This document shows, one piece after another, positions 38,534-47,677 of a DNA stretch of 64,000 nt. Source of the stretch: Bradyrhizobium manausense (GTDB taxonomy: Bacteria > Pseudomonadota > Alphaproteobacteria > Rhizobiales > Xanthobacteraceae). Both the position numbers and the translations under genes were made by a program. Position 1 is the stretch's first letter; each line of letters starts with the position of its first letter. The notes below the pieces were generated by a model. It was not told the origin of the DNA. It did no database searches and was given only the letters and a program-made list of their open reading frames with translations. The DNA is taken from positions 1-64,000 of the forward strand of contig NZ_JAFCJI010000003.1 of the NCBI RefSeq assembly GCF_018131105.1, written 5' to 3'.

Positions 38534-38639
38534 CCCTCCAGTGTCGGGCGACCGGGAAAAATATGCAATCCCTTGCCGATCGCCCGCTTGATTCGGCGCC
38601 CCGGCTTTGGTGGAATAGCTGCAACAGGGGTGGTGGATC

Positions 38640-39032
38640 ATGAAGTGGATCAGAGAGCGTGACGCGCTGATCGCGCAGACGCTGGCCTTCGTACAATCGG
38701 TGTCCGCCCGGAAGGACGACTTTCGTCAGCCGGATACCGTTGCGTCCGCGCCGGTCCCGGCCGCGGAGATCATCTCCGTCCGAGCCGCGGCCGTCGCATT
38801 CGAACCCCGGCAAGCCGAACCAGCCCCGCACGTTGCCCCACCGCCGCAGCCCTTGCCGGCGCCCCCGCTACGGACGAGCGATGTCCGCAGCGAGATGCAG
38901 GCCCGCATCGCCAATTTTCGAAAGCATCAGGAGCGTTTCGAGCGCGAGCGCGAGGAATATTGTGCGGCGACGCTGAGCAAGCTACGCGCCGCCATCGGCG
39001 ACGTGGCACCACCGCCGCCAACCCGGAAATAG
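38640..39032 (+). CDS. Proline-rich hypothetical protein
   Basis: 130 residues: a helical start (MKWIRERDALIAQTLAFVQS), a proline/alanine-rich linker (HVAPPPQPLPAPPLR), a charged helix (SEMQARIANFRKHQERFEREREEY) and the ending APPPPTRK. Probably a soluble cytoplasmic protein with a disordered middle. No known domain. Confidence 0.65.
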   Translation: MKWIRERDALIAQTLAFVQSVSARKDDFRQPDTVASAPVPAAEIISVRAAAVAFEPRQAEPAPHVAPPPQPLPAPPLRTSDVRSEMQARIANFRKHQERFEREREEYCAATLSKLRAAIGDVAPPPPTRK

Positions 39033-39043
39033 GGCCGGCCCGC

Positions 39044-39151
39044 CTACAACCACGACCACACCAGCCAGAGATTGGCTGCGCTGGCGCCAAACAGTGCCAG
39101 CGTCAGTGGCAGGAGCATATGCCCGCAGCAAGTTTTCAGGTCGGTCGTCAT
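39044..39151 (-). CDS. 35-residue membrane peptide
   Basis: MTTDLKTCCGHMLLPLTLAL then FGASAANLWLVWSWL. The ATG at 39151 begins the clearly hydrophobic part of a longer open frame. One transmembrane helix ending in a Trp-rich C-terminus. Convergent with 38640-39032. Function unknown. Confidence 0.4.
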   Translation of the reverse strand: MTTDLKTCCGHMLLPLTLALFGASAANLWLVWSWL

Positions 39152-39327
39152 GGCCGGAAACATCCGCTGATTCCGCCAAACGAGTCCCAAGGTTTCTTTT
39201 TTTGCGGATTCAGGACTCGTTAAGGACTCAGGCCCCGCCAGCCCCGGCCTCTCGATCACGCCCCCGTGATCAATTGGGAACCCCTCGCGCCACGACGTCG
39301 TTAACGCGTTTTCCGGGAGCGGCAAGC

Positions 39328-39582
39328 ATGCCTTACGCCCTGTTCTGCAACGACAGCCAGATCAGCAAAGCCTATCCGAGCGAGGCCGACATCTGGAAGC
39401 TCGCGCAACGGAGCGGACTGGTGGTGGACATCGGCACCGACGATGAGCGGCAAGGCCCGCGCCGGGTGCTCGACAATGACTATGAGATCAAATCCTGCCG
39501 CGCAGCCCAAGGCGAGGACCCCGCCAAGAACAAGGCGGACGCCGAGCGGGAATCCCGGATCGAGCTTCAGCTCAACTCGTGA
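39328..39582 (+). CDS. Small hypothetical protein
   Basis: 84 residues from the ATG at 39328 with CGGGAGCG upstream: MPYALFCNDSQISKAYPSEA, DIWKLAQRSGLVVDIGTDDERQGPRRVLDNDYEIKSC. Compact alpha/beta pattern. It resembles small conserved Bradyrhizobium proteins of unknown role. Confidence 0.65.
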   Translation: MPYALFCNDSQISKAYPSEADIWKLAQRSGLVVDIGTDDERQGPRRVLDNDYEIKSCRAAQGEDPAKNKADAERESRIELQLNS

Positions 39583-39650
39583 GATCCAAAGACCGCAAGC
39601 CAGGTCGCAGGATCTGTTCGGAAGGCCGCTTCACGCTTTCAGGATGTGGT

Positions 39651-39893
39651 TCAGGGCGTCGCGGCCGCCAGCGAGGCCTGCTCACCGGCGAGCGACACGC
39701 ACGCCTTGCGTCGATGCAGCCCGCGGATCGCCCCGGTCACCTTCAGGACCTTGCCCAACGCACAGGACGCGTCTTTCACGAAGGCGACCTCGTAAGGTGC
39801 CAACATCAAAGGCTCGGATTTGAGGATAGTTTGGGCAGAACACGGCAGGGCGACGAAGCACGAAATCACCACCACTGACGCCAAGATACGCAT
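39651..39893 (-). CDS. Small exported protein
   Basis: 80 residues from the ATG at 39893. A signal peptide (MRILASVVVISCFVALPCSAQ) precedes a short basic domain with two cysteines (APYEVAFVKDASCALGKVLKVTGAIRGLHRRKACVSL). Probably periplasmic with a disulfide. The frame continues upstream to 40061, but those codons are not supported. Confidence 0.6.
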   Translation of the reverse strand: MRILASVVVISCFVALPCSAQTILKSEPLMLAPYEVAFVKDASCALGKVLKVTGAIRGLHRRKACVSLAGEQASLAAATP

Positions 39894-40078
39894 GTTCGTC
39901 GTCCCACAGCCCGGCAACTCTCTAATAACGCCTTCCGGCGCGGGAGTTCCGTAAGTCCCAAAAATTATTTTTGCTTTACCCGATCCCCGTGACACGCGTG
40001 AGAAGGCGCGCGCCTGACCAATCGCGTGCAAATGACGCGCCAGATGGTTCACGCAATGCAAACAAGCAGGCCAAACGA

Positions 40079-40106
40079 AAAGGCCGGCGGGAAGCCGGCC
40101 TTTGTT
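40079..40106. terminator. Terminator of the outer-membrane protein gene
   Basis: AAAGGCCGGC (40079-40088) and GCCGGCCTTT (40094-40103) form a perfect 10-bp stem with a GGGAA loop. On the minus strand the stem is followed by TTTCGTTTGG, downstream of the barrel gene. Bases 39894-40078 hold nothing else I can identify. Confidence 0.85.
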
Positions 40107-40130
40107 AAGTCGCAGTCGCTCCTGGGCGCC

Positions 40131-40844
40131 TCAGTAGCGCGAGGCCGCCGGACCGCCCCAGCCGAAGCGATAGTTCACACCGACCTTGACGGTATGCTCG
40201 TCGTCCCGGCCGCGGACGCCGACGATCTCGCCCGGACCAGTAGCGGAGGTGAAGGTGGTGCTGCCGAAATTATAGTACTGGTATTCGGCCTTCGCCGACC
40301 AATTCGGCGCAAACATGTATTCGAGGCCAGCCCCGACGGTGTAGCCGTCCTTGCTGTTGCCGCTGGTGGTGAAAGTCTGCGGCACGCCGGCGAAGTTGAC
40401 GCCGAGATTGTTGTTACGCCAGGCATAACCGCCCTTGGCGTAGAGCAGCGCCGGGCCCCAGGTGTAACCGAGGCGGCCGGTGACCGAGCCGATCTGATCG
40501 GTGTTGGACGTCACCTGCGTCCCCAGCGGGAACGTGACGCCGTTGTTGTTGGTCGGCAGCCAGGAATACTGGGCCTCGACACCCACGACCCAATTGGGTG
40601 CGAACTGGTAATCGAAGCCACCCTGCACACCGCCCATGAAACGGGCGTCGCTCGACTGGAAGGTGTTGTCGCCGGCGAAGGCGCCGCCGACATGGCCGCC
40701 GATGTAGAAGCCGGTCCAATTGTAGATGACCTGCGGCGGCGTATAGGCCGGAGCCTTGGTGTAGGTACGCGCCTGCATGTCGGCCGCGGCCGCCGGTGCG
40801 GCCAGCGCCAGCAAAGCTGCGGCACCAAGCAAAATCGTCTTCAT
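40131..40844 (-). CDS. Outer-membrane beta-barrel protein (Omp25/31-like porin family)
   Basis: 237 residues. A signal peptide (MKTILLGAAALLALAAPAAAA, GGGGACG upstream of the ATG at 40844) precedes an eight-strand barrel: YNWTGFYIGGHVGGAF, GVQGGFDYQFAPNWVVGVEAQY, GSVTGRLGYTWGPALLYAKGGYAW, YTVGAGLEYMFAPNWSAKAEYQYY and the C-terminal strand HTVKVGVNYRFGW. These patterns match the rhizobial/Brucella Omp25-31 family of envelope proteins. It has its own terminator. Confidence 0.9.
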   Translation of the reverse strand: MKTILLGAAALLALAAPAAAADMQARTYTKAPAYTPPQVIYNWTGFYIGGHVGGAFAGDNTFQSSDARFMGGVQGGFDYQFAPNWVVGVEAQYSWLPTNNNGVTFPLGTQVTSNTDQIGSVTGRLGYTWGPALLYAKGGYAWRNNNLGVNFAGVPQTFTTSGNSKDGYTVGAGLEYMFAPNWSAKAEYQYYNFGSTTFTSATGPGEIVGVRGRDDEHTVKVGVNYRFGWGGPAASRY

Positions 40845-41131
40845 GATCGTCCCCGTTCTTTCATTTACGACACTCAGGAAACAACGTGGCGTGAATTGGG
40901 TTGCTTCGCGTCGATGCCGGAACGTTGATCGTTCGTTACTGTGACGGGGCGGCAACATCGCGATTTTGTTCCATCACGTCCGCCTGTCACGACCGATTTT
41001 TTCATTCGCGCAAGACCGGCCGTAACACTTTGTCGCAACTCAAAGCCACCCCGTTCAAAGCTCGCCAAAATGTGATCCAGCGGCTCCGGCGGCACCTGTC
41101 CTAGCACCGTCCGATGAAGGCAGGCTTTGAG

Positions 41132-41575
41132 CTAACGCGCCATCTTTTCCAGTTCCGGAAAGGGAGCGTAAACCGCGCCGGCGCAGAGCTCGCTAGTGCG
41201 GTCGACGATGCGGTCGCCCCGCCCGTTGACGAAGATGGCGGCCCGTTCGCGCATGCCCTTGTAGCTCCCGTCGCTCTCGCGGGGCGTGAAGTGCAGGCAA
41301 CTGACGTAGAACTGCCGACCGCCAACCTCGCGCAGCACCGGATCGGCCATGCTGGCCTCACGCACGCCGACAGGATTGTTGAGATAGGTGCGCATCAGAG
41401 CCAGCGTGTCTCCACGAAAATTGTCGGGAAACGGCTGAGGCCCTCCGGCCTGCCCCCCCTCCATCAGGGATGGACGATCACCATCGCTGCCGAAACAGGC
41501 CGCGAGCGCCAGAGGCAGCATCAGGATCGCCGCGCGTTTCGCCAATCGCCCCAAGGAATCAAATTCTCCGGCCAT
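41132..41575 (-). CDS. Putative lipoprotein
   Basis: 147 residues. An N-terminal hydrophobic region ends in a lipobox, LPLALAACFG (cleavage before Cys27 or so). The mature part contains RGDTLALMRTYLNNPVGVREASMADPVLREVGGRQFYVSCLHFTPRE and KGMRERAAIFVNGRGDRIVDRTSELC, with two further cysteines. Anchored in the envelope, function unknown. The 287 bases between this gene's start-distal end and the Omp gene hold no gene I can support. Confidence 0.75.
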   Translation of the reverse strand: MAGEFDSLGRLAKRAAILMLPLALAACFGSDGDRPSLMEGGQAGGPQPFPDNFRGDTLALMRTYLNNPVGVREASMADPVLREVGGRQFYVSCLHFTPRESDGSYKGMRERAAIFVNGRGDRIVDRTSELCAGAVYAPFPELEKMAR

Positions 41576-41761
41576 TCAGTTTCGGAGAAGTTCTAGCCCC
41601 AAGGCCGCGCAAAGGGAATTCGCTTCCGGCTGTCGACAAACAACACCGGCCCGCCGTCACGGCCTCGCGCTTTCGCGCGAAGGGTGACGAACGGGCCGGA
41701 CCTGAACTCCGCACGAGGCGGCGGGGCAATGCCAGGGATGCCGCCTCGCTGGGGTCAGTGG

Positions 41762-42142
41762 TTAGCTACGCTTCTCGGCGGTCGCCGGCTTGGTGAGGCC
41801 CGACTGCGTCTTCGGCGACTTCTTGGCCGACAGATGTTTGTGGTGATGGCGATGCGCCCGCACCGTCTTGTGCTCGTCAGGCATGAGCGCGGCGTTGGCG
41901 TTCATCGCCTTCACCTTGGTGTCGACCTTCGCGCCGGACTTGATGTCGGCAGTCTTGGCAGTGGCCTTGGCATCAGCCTTGACGCTGGCGTCTGGTTTGA
42001 CGGCGGTGGTCGAGACCTTGCTCTGGGTCTGGTCAGCCTTGATCACCGGTGCGGTCGTCGTGGTCTTGCCGGCTTCAGCGGCGAAGGCCGGAGCTGCGAT
42101 GACCGAAGCTGCGAGCAAGGCTGCGGAAATGGTCTTCAACAT
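41762..42142 (-). CDS. Exported basic His/Lys-rich protein
   Basis: 126 residues: signal peptide MLKTISAALLAASVIAAPAFA, then a Thr/Lys/Ala-rich region (KADASVKADAKATAKTADIKSG-type repeats) and a histidine cluster, RAHRHHHKHLSAKKS. The composition resembles acid-shock (Asr-like) periplasmic proteins or a metal-binding tail. AGGAGAC precedes the ATG at 42142. Confidence 0.7.
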   Translation of the reverse strand: MLKTISAALLAASVIAAPAFAAEAGKTTTTAPVIKADQTQSKVSTTAVKPDASVKADAKATAKTADIKSGAKVDTKVKAMNANAALMPDEHKTVRAHRHHHKHLSAKKSPKTQSGLTKPATAEKRS

Positions 42143-42395
42143 GATGGTCTCCTCTTGGAAGGATCTTGAGGCGGCGCCCTCTCGCCGACCCTTCGATCAT
42201 GGGGAAAGCCTAGGAGCCGCGCTCTGAACCCGTTCTGAAGCGCGCGGCAGGCTTCCGTTCATCTGGATGACAAGTTTGTTATCTTGCCCAGGCAGCGCCG
42301 AACGGCCGGAACGATCGGGAATGTTTTTATCGGCCGGGTGTTCCGGTCATTGGGCAATCGTGTAGGATCGCCACGTTCCATTCGGGAGAACTTAG

Positions 42396-42938
42396 ATGCG
42401 CAAACTCTCTACGCTTCTTGTGCCGGGACTCGTCGCCATGGCCTTGGCGGCCGGGCCGGCTCTGACCAGCGCCTATGCCGCCGGCGGTGACGAACCCTCC
42501 TCGCCGCCGAAATCGGACTCCTCGTCCAAGAAGGGCAAGAAGAAAAGCTCCTCCGTCAGCGATCCCAAATTCCTCGCGGCTTACCGCACCGCCTACACCA
42601 CGATCTACGACAACCATGACTACACCGGCGCGATTGGCCAGCTGAAGTCGCTCAAGCGCGACGACGTCGCCGACGTTGCGAACCTGATTGGCTACTCCTA
42701 TCGCAAGATCGGCGACTATCAGTCGTCGAAGATCTATTACGAGATCGCGCTGAAGGACGATCCGAACCACGTCCGCACCTGGCAGTATTACGGCCTCTGG
42801 CAGCTCGAGCAGGGCAACCGCGAGCAGGCGCAGTATCACCTGAACAAGATCGCCTCGCTCGCCGGCACCGACAGCTCAGAATATCGCTCGCTGGCTGCGG
42901 CGCTCGACAAGCCGACCGGCGCGACGCTCGTCTACTAA
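42396..42938 (+). CDS. Exported TPR-like protein
   Basis: 180 residues. A signal peptide (MRKLSTLLVPGLVAMALAAGPALTSAYA) is followed by a Ser/Lys-rich linker (SSPPKSDSSSKKGKKKSSS) and about three tetratricopeptide-like units: YDNHDYTGAIGQLKSL, NLIGYSYRKIGDYQSSKIYYEIAL and HVRTWQYYGLWQLEQGNREQAQYHLNKI. Probably a periplasmic scaffold or binding protein. GGGAGAAC lies before the ATG. Confidence 0.8.
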   Translation: MRKLSTLLVPGLVAMALAAGPALTSAYAAGGDEPSSPPKSDSSSKKGKKKSSSVSDPKFLAAYRTAYTTIYDNHDYTGAIGQLKSLKRDDVADVANLIGYSYRKIGDYQSSKIYYEIALKDDPNHVRTWQYYGLWQLEQGNREQAQYHLNKIASLAGTDSSEYRSLAAALDKPTGATLVY

Positions 42939-42963
42939 AGACATCGAATGTTCGCATGACGCA

Positions 42964-42993
42964 AACGGGCACACCCTCGGGGTTGTGCCCGTT
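42964..42993 (+). terminator. Terminator after the TPR-like protein gene
   Basis: AACGGGCAC (42964-42972) pairs with GTGCCCGTT (42985-42993) around a 12-base loop, followed by CTGCTTTC. Confidence 0.75.
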
Positions 42994-43047
42994 CTGCTTT
43001 CTCGGATAGCCTTCTCGCACCGATCTTTCCTCGCAAATTGGTGCGCA

Positions 43048-44433
43048 ATGGACACGTGGCTGCGATCCGCGATCGACTACACCGGCTCCTGGATCGAATT
43101 CCAGCAAACGACCTTCCAGCAGCCGGGCGTCCTGATCGCCTTCGTCCATCGCGGCGAGGTCGTCGCCGAGCATGCGTTTGGTCTCGCCAATCTCGACACC
43201 GGCGAGAAGCTCACCCCGCGTCACCGCTTCCGCATCGCCTCGCACTCGAAGAGCTTTACCTCGGCCGGCATCATGAAGCTGCGCGAACAGCGCAAGCTCC
43301 GGCTCGACGATCCCGTCGGCCAGTATGTCGGCGGCCTGCATCCACGTGTCGCCGAGACGACGATCGCGCAGGTGCTCTCGCACAGCGCCGGGCTGACGCG
43401 CGACGGCGCCGATTCCGGCCAGTTCATCGACAGCCGTCCGTATCTCAACGCGAAAGAGCTTCTCGCCGAATTGAAACTGCCGACCGCGATCGAGCCAGGC
43501 ACGCGTTTCAAATATTCCAATCACGGCTTTGCCCTGATCGGCCTCGTCATCGAAGCAGTGACGAAGGAGCCCTACTCCACCTGGATCAGGCGCGAGATCA
43601 TCGAGGCTGCGGGCTTGCGCGAGACCGAGCCGAATACGCCGCTTCCGAAGGGCGCGCTGTTTGCGCGCGGACATACGCGCAAGCTGCCGATGGGTGAACG
43701 CGGCGTGATTCCGGGCGACAATCCCGCCCACGCGATGGTGTCAGCCGCGGGCTTCGTTGCCACCGCCGCCGACACCGCACGGTTCTTCGCACAACTCGCG
43801 CCCAATGCCAGGAAGAGCGTGCTGTCGGTCGCGAGCCGCCGGGAGATGACGCGGCATCAATGGCGCGTTCCGCAGAGCTTCGAGGGCTATTACGGCCTCG
43901 GCGTCAACGCCGGCAAGACCGACGGCTGGGACTGGTTCGGCCACGGCGGCGGCTTCCAGGGCTACATTTCCCGGACCTGCTCCATCCCCGGTTGCGAGCT
44001 CTCAATCAGCATCCTCAGCAACTCCATCGACGGCGCGGCACCGTTCTGGATGGACGGCGCGATGCAGATCCTGCGCGTCTTCAAGACCCGCGGCGCACCT
44101 GACCGACGCGTGCGCGACTGGACCGGCCGCTGGTGGACGATCTGGGGCGCGACTGACCTCGTGCCCGCCGGCAACCGCGTGCTCGTCGCCAATCCGCAAT
44201 TCAACAATCCGTTCATGGATGCCGCCGAGATCGAGGTGACCGGCCGCGACACCGGCAAGCTCGCCTGGGCGGCCGGCTATTCCAGCCATGGCGAGTCGGT
44301 GCGTCGCGTCCGCGACAAGCGCAACAAGGTCAGCGACGTCTGGCTCGGAGGAGCAAACCTGAAGCCTGCGGCCACGGTGGCGCGCGAGATCGCGCGGCGC
44401 TACCCTCCGCGCAGGAAACGCCCTACTCCCTGA
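43048..44433 (+). CDS. Serine hydrolase of the beta-lactamase/esterase class (class C-like fold)
   Basis: 461 residues from the ATG at 43048. Motifs of penicillin-binding-protein-like hydrolases: SHSKSF (SxxK, nucleophile and lysine), YSNHGFALIG (YxN) and FGHGGGFQGY (HGG). A C-terminal extension of about 110 residues (WTGRWWTIWGATDLV...) is a beta-rich accessory domain. No signal peptide, so a cytoplasmic esterase or D-aminopeptidase is more likely than a true beta-lactamase. Its stop overlaps that of the convergent S10 peptidase gene by 11 bases. Confidence 0.88.
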   Translation: MDTWLRSAIDYTGSWIEFQQTTFQQPGVLIAFVHRGEVVAEHAFGLANLDTGEKLTPRHRFRIASHSKSFTSAGIMKLREQRKLRLDDPVGQYVGGLHPRVAETTIAQVLSHSAGLTRDGADSGQFIDSRPYLNAKELLAELKLPTAIEPGTRFKYSNHGFALIGLVIEAVTKEPYSTWIRREIIEAAGLRETEPNTPLPKGALFARGHTRKLPMGERGVIPGDNPAHAMVSAAGFVATAADTARFFAQLAPNARKSVLSVASRREMTRHQWRVPQSFEGYYGLGVNAGKTDGWDWFGHGGGFQGYISRTCSIPGCELSISILSNSIDGAAPFWMDGAMQILRVFKTRGAPDRRVRDWTGRWWTIWGATDLVPAGNRVLVANPQFNNPFMDAAEIEVTGRDTGKLAWAAGYSSHGESVRRVRDKRNKVSDVWLGGANLKPAATVAREIARRYPPRRKRPTP

Positions 44434-45988
44434 TCAGCGCTTCGACCTCGCCGCGAAACGCCTGGCGCGAGCCGTCGCGCGAATAGAACATGTGGCCGCC
44501 GGGATAGACGACGAACTTCACGCGCGGCGTCGCGAAGGCCGGCAATTGGTCGAGTGCCCGTTTCGTTCCGAAATAGGGCGTCGCGAGATCGAACAGGCCG
44601 TGCGCGACCAGCACGTTCAGTTTCGGATCGGTGGCGAGGATCTGACGCAGCTCCGACAGCGATTGCGGCGGGCTGATGCCGCCGCCGAAGTCCCAATTGC
44701 GCTCGACGGCGCCGTTGAGGACTTCATAGGAGCCATCCGGACGCCAGTTGAGTTTTTGCGTCAGCACATCGACCGCGGCGCTCGTCAGCGGCGCCTGAAG
44801 CGCATCGCCGGAAGGATCGCCGAAGCGCGAGCTGCTCGAATCCGGATAGGGATCGAGACCACGCACGGAAGCATCGTAGCGTCCCGTTATCATGCCGTTC
44901 TTGCGATCGAGCTCGCGACGGAATTCACCGACGTCGAACCGACCGGCGAGCCTGCGGCTCACCGCCTGGTCGATGCCGGTGAGCTCGGCAACCTTGTCGG
45001 CCAGACGATCGGTGGCCGCCTTGTCCGCCTCCCCTTTGACGAGATCGGCGAGGAATTCACCGCGAGCATAGGCCTCCACATCGGCGAGATCGCTGCGCTT
45101 GACCGGGCCCTTCGCTTCGCGCGCCACCGCTACGTAGCTCGGCAAGGTCGCGACATATTGCAGGAGGCTCGTGCCGGTGAACTCGCGAAAATCCAGCAGC
45201 GGCGACACCAGGATCAATCCCTTGACGCCGACTCCGTGCTGAAGCTGCAACTGTCGCACCACCTTGGGCCCTCGGATGCCGCCATAGCTCTCGCCCACGA
45301 CATATTTCGGCGAGGTCAGACGGTTATGTTTCTCGAGCCAGCGGCGAATGACGAGCGCAATCGAACTGACGTCACCATCGACCGAATAGAACCGCTTGCG
45401 CGCGTCCTCGCCACTCGCGATGACACGGCTGTAGCCGGTCCCGACGGGATCGATGAAGACGAGATCGGTGAAGTCGAGCCAGGTCTCCGCGTTCGGCTTC
45501 ACCTCGGGCGAGGCCGACGGCGACAGCCTCTCGCCGTCGAGCGGCAGCCGCCATGGCCCGACCGCGCCGAACTGGAGCCACGCCGAGGATGCGCCGGGCC
45601 CGCCGTTGAACAGGAACGTGACCGGGCGCGTGGCGCGATCGGCACCGTCGAGTTCGTAAGACGTGGCGGCGATGTCGGCGAGTGGCTCGCCCTTCTCGTC
45701 GAACACACGGATCGAGCCGGCGGTCGCGGCGAAGTTGAGCGTTCGGCCCGGCAGCTCGAGGGTCTGCCTGGTCGTCGAATCTCCGGGAAGACGACGATCG
45801 GAAGCCGATGGCGAAGCTTGCGCAGCATTCTGTGCATTGCCGCCGCGCCCGCCCTTCTGTCCCACGGGCGCTGCCGTCTCGTTGCGCGGCTGCGGCGGAT
45901 CGTCCGCCAACGCCGGGCCCGCGAGCGCCAACGCAGCGACGGCCAGCAGCATCCCCGCACGGCGCGGCATCGGAAAGCTCATCACCAT
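44423..45988 (-). CDS. Secreted S10-family serine carboxypeptidase
   Basis: 521 residues. A signal peptide (MVMSFPMPRRAGMLLAVAALALAGPALA) is followed by a low-complexity linker. The peptidase S10 alpha/beta hydrolase has FLFNGGPGASSAWLQFGAVGP (oxyanion region), VFIDPVGTGYSR, YVVGESYGGIRGPKV (nucleophile, about Ser232), HGLFDLATPYF (catalytic Asp) and VVYPGGHMFY (catalytic His). All three catalytic residues are present. The ATG at 45988 has GGGAGAA upstream. Likely periplasmic, removing C-terminal residues from peptides. Confidence 0.92.
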   Translation of the reverse strand: MVMSFPMPRRAGMLLAVAALALAGPALADDPPQPRNETAAPVGQKGGRGGNAQNAAQASPSASDRRLPGDSTTRQTLELPGRTLNFAATAGSIRVFDEKGEPLADIAATSYELDGADRATRPVTFLFNGGPGASSAWLQFGAVGPWRLPLDGERLSPSASPEVKPNAETWLDFTDLVFIDPVGTGYSRVIASGEDARKRFYSVDGDVSSIALVIRRWLEKHNRLTSPKYVVGESYGGIRGPKVVRQLQLQHGVGVKGLILVSPLLDFREFTGTSLLQYVATLPSYVAVAREAKGPVKRSDLADVEAYARGEFLADLVKGEADKAATDRLADKVAELTGIDQAVSRRLAGRFDVGEFRRELDRKNGMITGRYDASVRGLDPYPDSSSSRFGDPSGDALQAPLTSAAVDVLTQKLNWRPDGSYEVLNGAVERNWDFGGGISPPQSLSELRQILATDPKLNVLVAHGLFDLATPYFGTKRALDQLPAFATPRVKFVVYPGGHMFYSRDGSRQAFRGEVEALIRE

Positions 45989-46234
45989 GATTGTTCTCCC
46001 TGCCGCGCTCACGGCTTTTCGATCACAAATCTAGCCGCCAATTGCGACGGTTTGCGGGATCGGAGGCCCCGGAAGGGTTTTCCGGGCCGATGAAGCCGGC
46101 TTTTGCCGTCAAACGGACGCTCGGCCGGCGAGCCCGCTTGCCTTGCCGTCCGGTCATCCTCGACAATACAGGCCCAGGTCGTATAGACGACCTCGGCGGA
46201 ACTTTCTCGAGCCAACGGCACCTGCCTGGAAGCC

Positions 46235-47014
46235 ATGACCAAGCCATCGCGATACGACCGGATCGCCTTCGTCGCCAGCCCGAGCAGCGAGGCAGAGGCC
46301 GCCTTCCACCAGCTCACCTCGCAATATGGCAACTGCGATCCCGGTGAAGCCGACGTCGTTGTCGCGCTCGGCGGCGACGGGCTGATGCTTCAGACGCTGC
46401 ATCGCCACATGCGCTCGGGCAAGCCGATCTACGGCATGCACCGCGGCACGGTCGGCTTCCTGATGAACGAGTACTCGACGCACGATCTGCGCGCGCGGCT
46501 CGAGGCGGCGCATGAATCCGAGATCAACCCGCTGTTGATGCGCGCGACCGACACCAATGACCGCGTCCACCTGCACCACGCCATCAACGAGGTCTACTTG
46601 TTCCGGCAGACCTCCCAGGCGGCGCGCCTGCGGATCCTGATCGACGAGCGCGAACGAATGCCCGAGTTGATCGCCGACGGCGTCATTGTGGCAACGCCGG
46701 CTGGCTCGACCGCCTACAATCTGTCGGCACAGGGCCCGATCCTGCCGATCAACGCAGCGCTGCTGGCACTGACACCCATCAGCGCCTTCAGACCACGTCG
46801 CTGGCGCGGCGCCCTTCTCCCCAACACCGCCTATGTCGTGATCGAGGTGCTGGAAGACGACAAGCGCCCCGTCGCGGCGGTTGCCGACCACGAGGAGGTC
46901 CGCAGGGTCCGGCGCGTCGAAGTCCTGTCCGACAAGACCATCTCGATGCGCATGCTGTTCGACCCCGGCCACAGCCTGGAAGAGCGCATTTTACGCGAGC
47001 AGTTCGGGTATTGA
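46235..47014 (+). CDS. nadK: NAD kinase
   Basis: 259 residues. DVVVALGGDGLMLQTLHRHM carries the GGDG motif (about 46-49) and GMHRGTVGFLMNEY the next conserved block. HHAINEVYLFR holds the NE motif and IADGVIVATPAGSTAYNLSAQGPILP the DG...T/S-A-Y motif. This is the ATP-NAD kinase family that makes NADP. The start matches the family (DRIAFVASPSSEAE). Compact form without the long N-terminal extension of some homologues. It stands alone rightward. Confidence 0.95.
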   Translation: MTKPSRYDRIAFVASPSSEAEAAFHQLTSQYGNCDPGEADVVVALGGDGLMLQTLHRHMRSGKPIYGMHRGTVGFLMNEYSTHDLRARLEAAHESEINPLLMRATDTNDRVHLHHAINEVYLFRQTSQAARLRILIDERERMPELIADGVIVATPAGSTAYNLSAQGPILPINAALLALTPISAFRPRRWRGALLPNTAYVVIEVLEDDKRPVAAVADHEEVRRVRRVEVLSDKTISMRMLFDPGHSLEERILREQFGY

Positions 47015-47041
47015 GCCCCTCCCCGGGCGCTGGGCGGCAAC

Positions 47042-47078
47042 CCTTCGTTAACCCTCGGCACGATATGGTTAACGAAGG
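47042..47078. promoter_or_regulatory. Perfect 12-bp inverted repeat upstream of the receiver gene
   Basis: CCTTCGTTAACC (47042-47053) and GGTTAACGAAGG (47067-47078) with a 13-base centre, ending 23 bases before the receiver-protein start at 47102. The arms contain GTTAAC. It can act as a dimeric operator or form a hairpin at the 3' side of the NAD kinase gene; its location suggests control of 47102-48256. Confidence 0.55.
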
Positions 47079-47101
47079 TTGACCGCTTTGGCCTGGGCGT
47101 C

Positions 47102-47647
47102 ATGTTCCGTATCGACTTCAACAAGCTGCGCTTCCTCGTCTGCGACGACAATCCGCACATGCGCCGCATCCTGCGGACGCTGCTGCATTCGTTCGGCGCG
47201 CGCGAGGTCTACGAGGCCGAGGACGGCGCCACTGCGCTGGAAATGTACAGCCATTACGTGCCGGACATCGTCATCACCGACTGGGCGATGCCGATCTTCG
47301 ACGGGCTCGAGCTGGCGCAGATGATCCGGCAGCCGGAATCCAAGGGCAACCCCTACGCGCCGATCATCATGCTGACGGGCCATTCCGAGAAGCGCCGCGT
47401 CACCGTCGCGCGCGACGCCGGCGTCACCGAATTCCTGGCCAAGCCGATCTCGGCCAAGGGCCTGTACCAGCGCATTCTCAACGTGGTCGCCAGTCCCCGG
47501 CCCTTCATCAAGACCAAGACCTATTTCGGCCCGGACCGGCGCCGCAACACCAACTCCGCCTATATGGGTCCGGAGCGCCGCGTCGGCGAAAAGCACGAGG
47601 TGCTCCAGCAGCCCTCGCTGCTCGACAAGGCCCGCTCCTCCATCTAG
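47102..47647 (+). CDS. Single-domain response regulator (CheY-like) with C-terminal extension
   Basis: 181 residues. The receiver domain (about 8-130) has acidic residues in LVCDDNPHMR, the phosphoacceptor in DIVITDWAMPIFDG (about Asp60), the T/S in IIMLTGHSE and the lysine in FLAKPIS. The remaining 50 residues (FIKTKTYFGPDRRRNTNSAYMGPERRVGE...) form a short conserved tail of repeated GPxRR type seen in alphaproteobacterial receivers of this class. No output domain, so it acts through protein contact. The Hpt gene follows 30 bases later. Confidence 0.9.
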   Translation: MFRIDFNKLRFLVCDDNPHMRRILRTLLHSFGAREVYEAEDGATALEMYSHYVPDIVITDWAMPIFDGLELAQMIRQPESKGNPYAPIIMLTGHSEKRRVTVARDAGVTEFLAKPISAKGLYQRILNVVASPRPFIKTKTYFGPDRRRNTNSAYMGPERRVGEKHEVLQQPSLLDKARSSI

Positions 47648-47677
47648 CGCGACGTCTCACCCGACGAGGCAGGCATC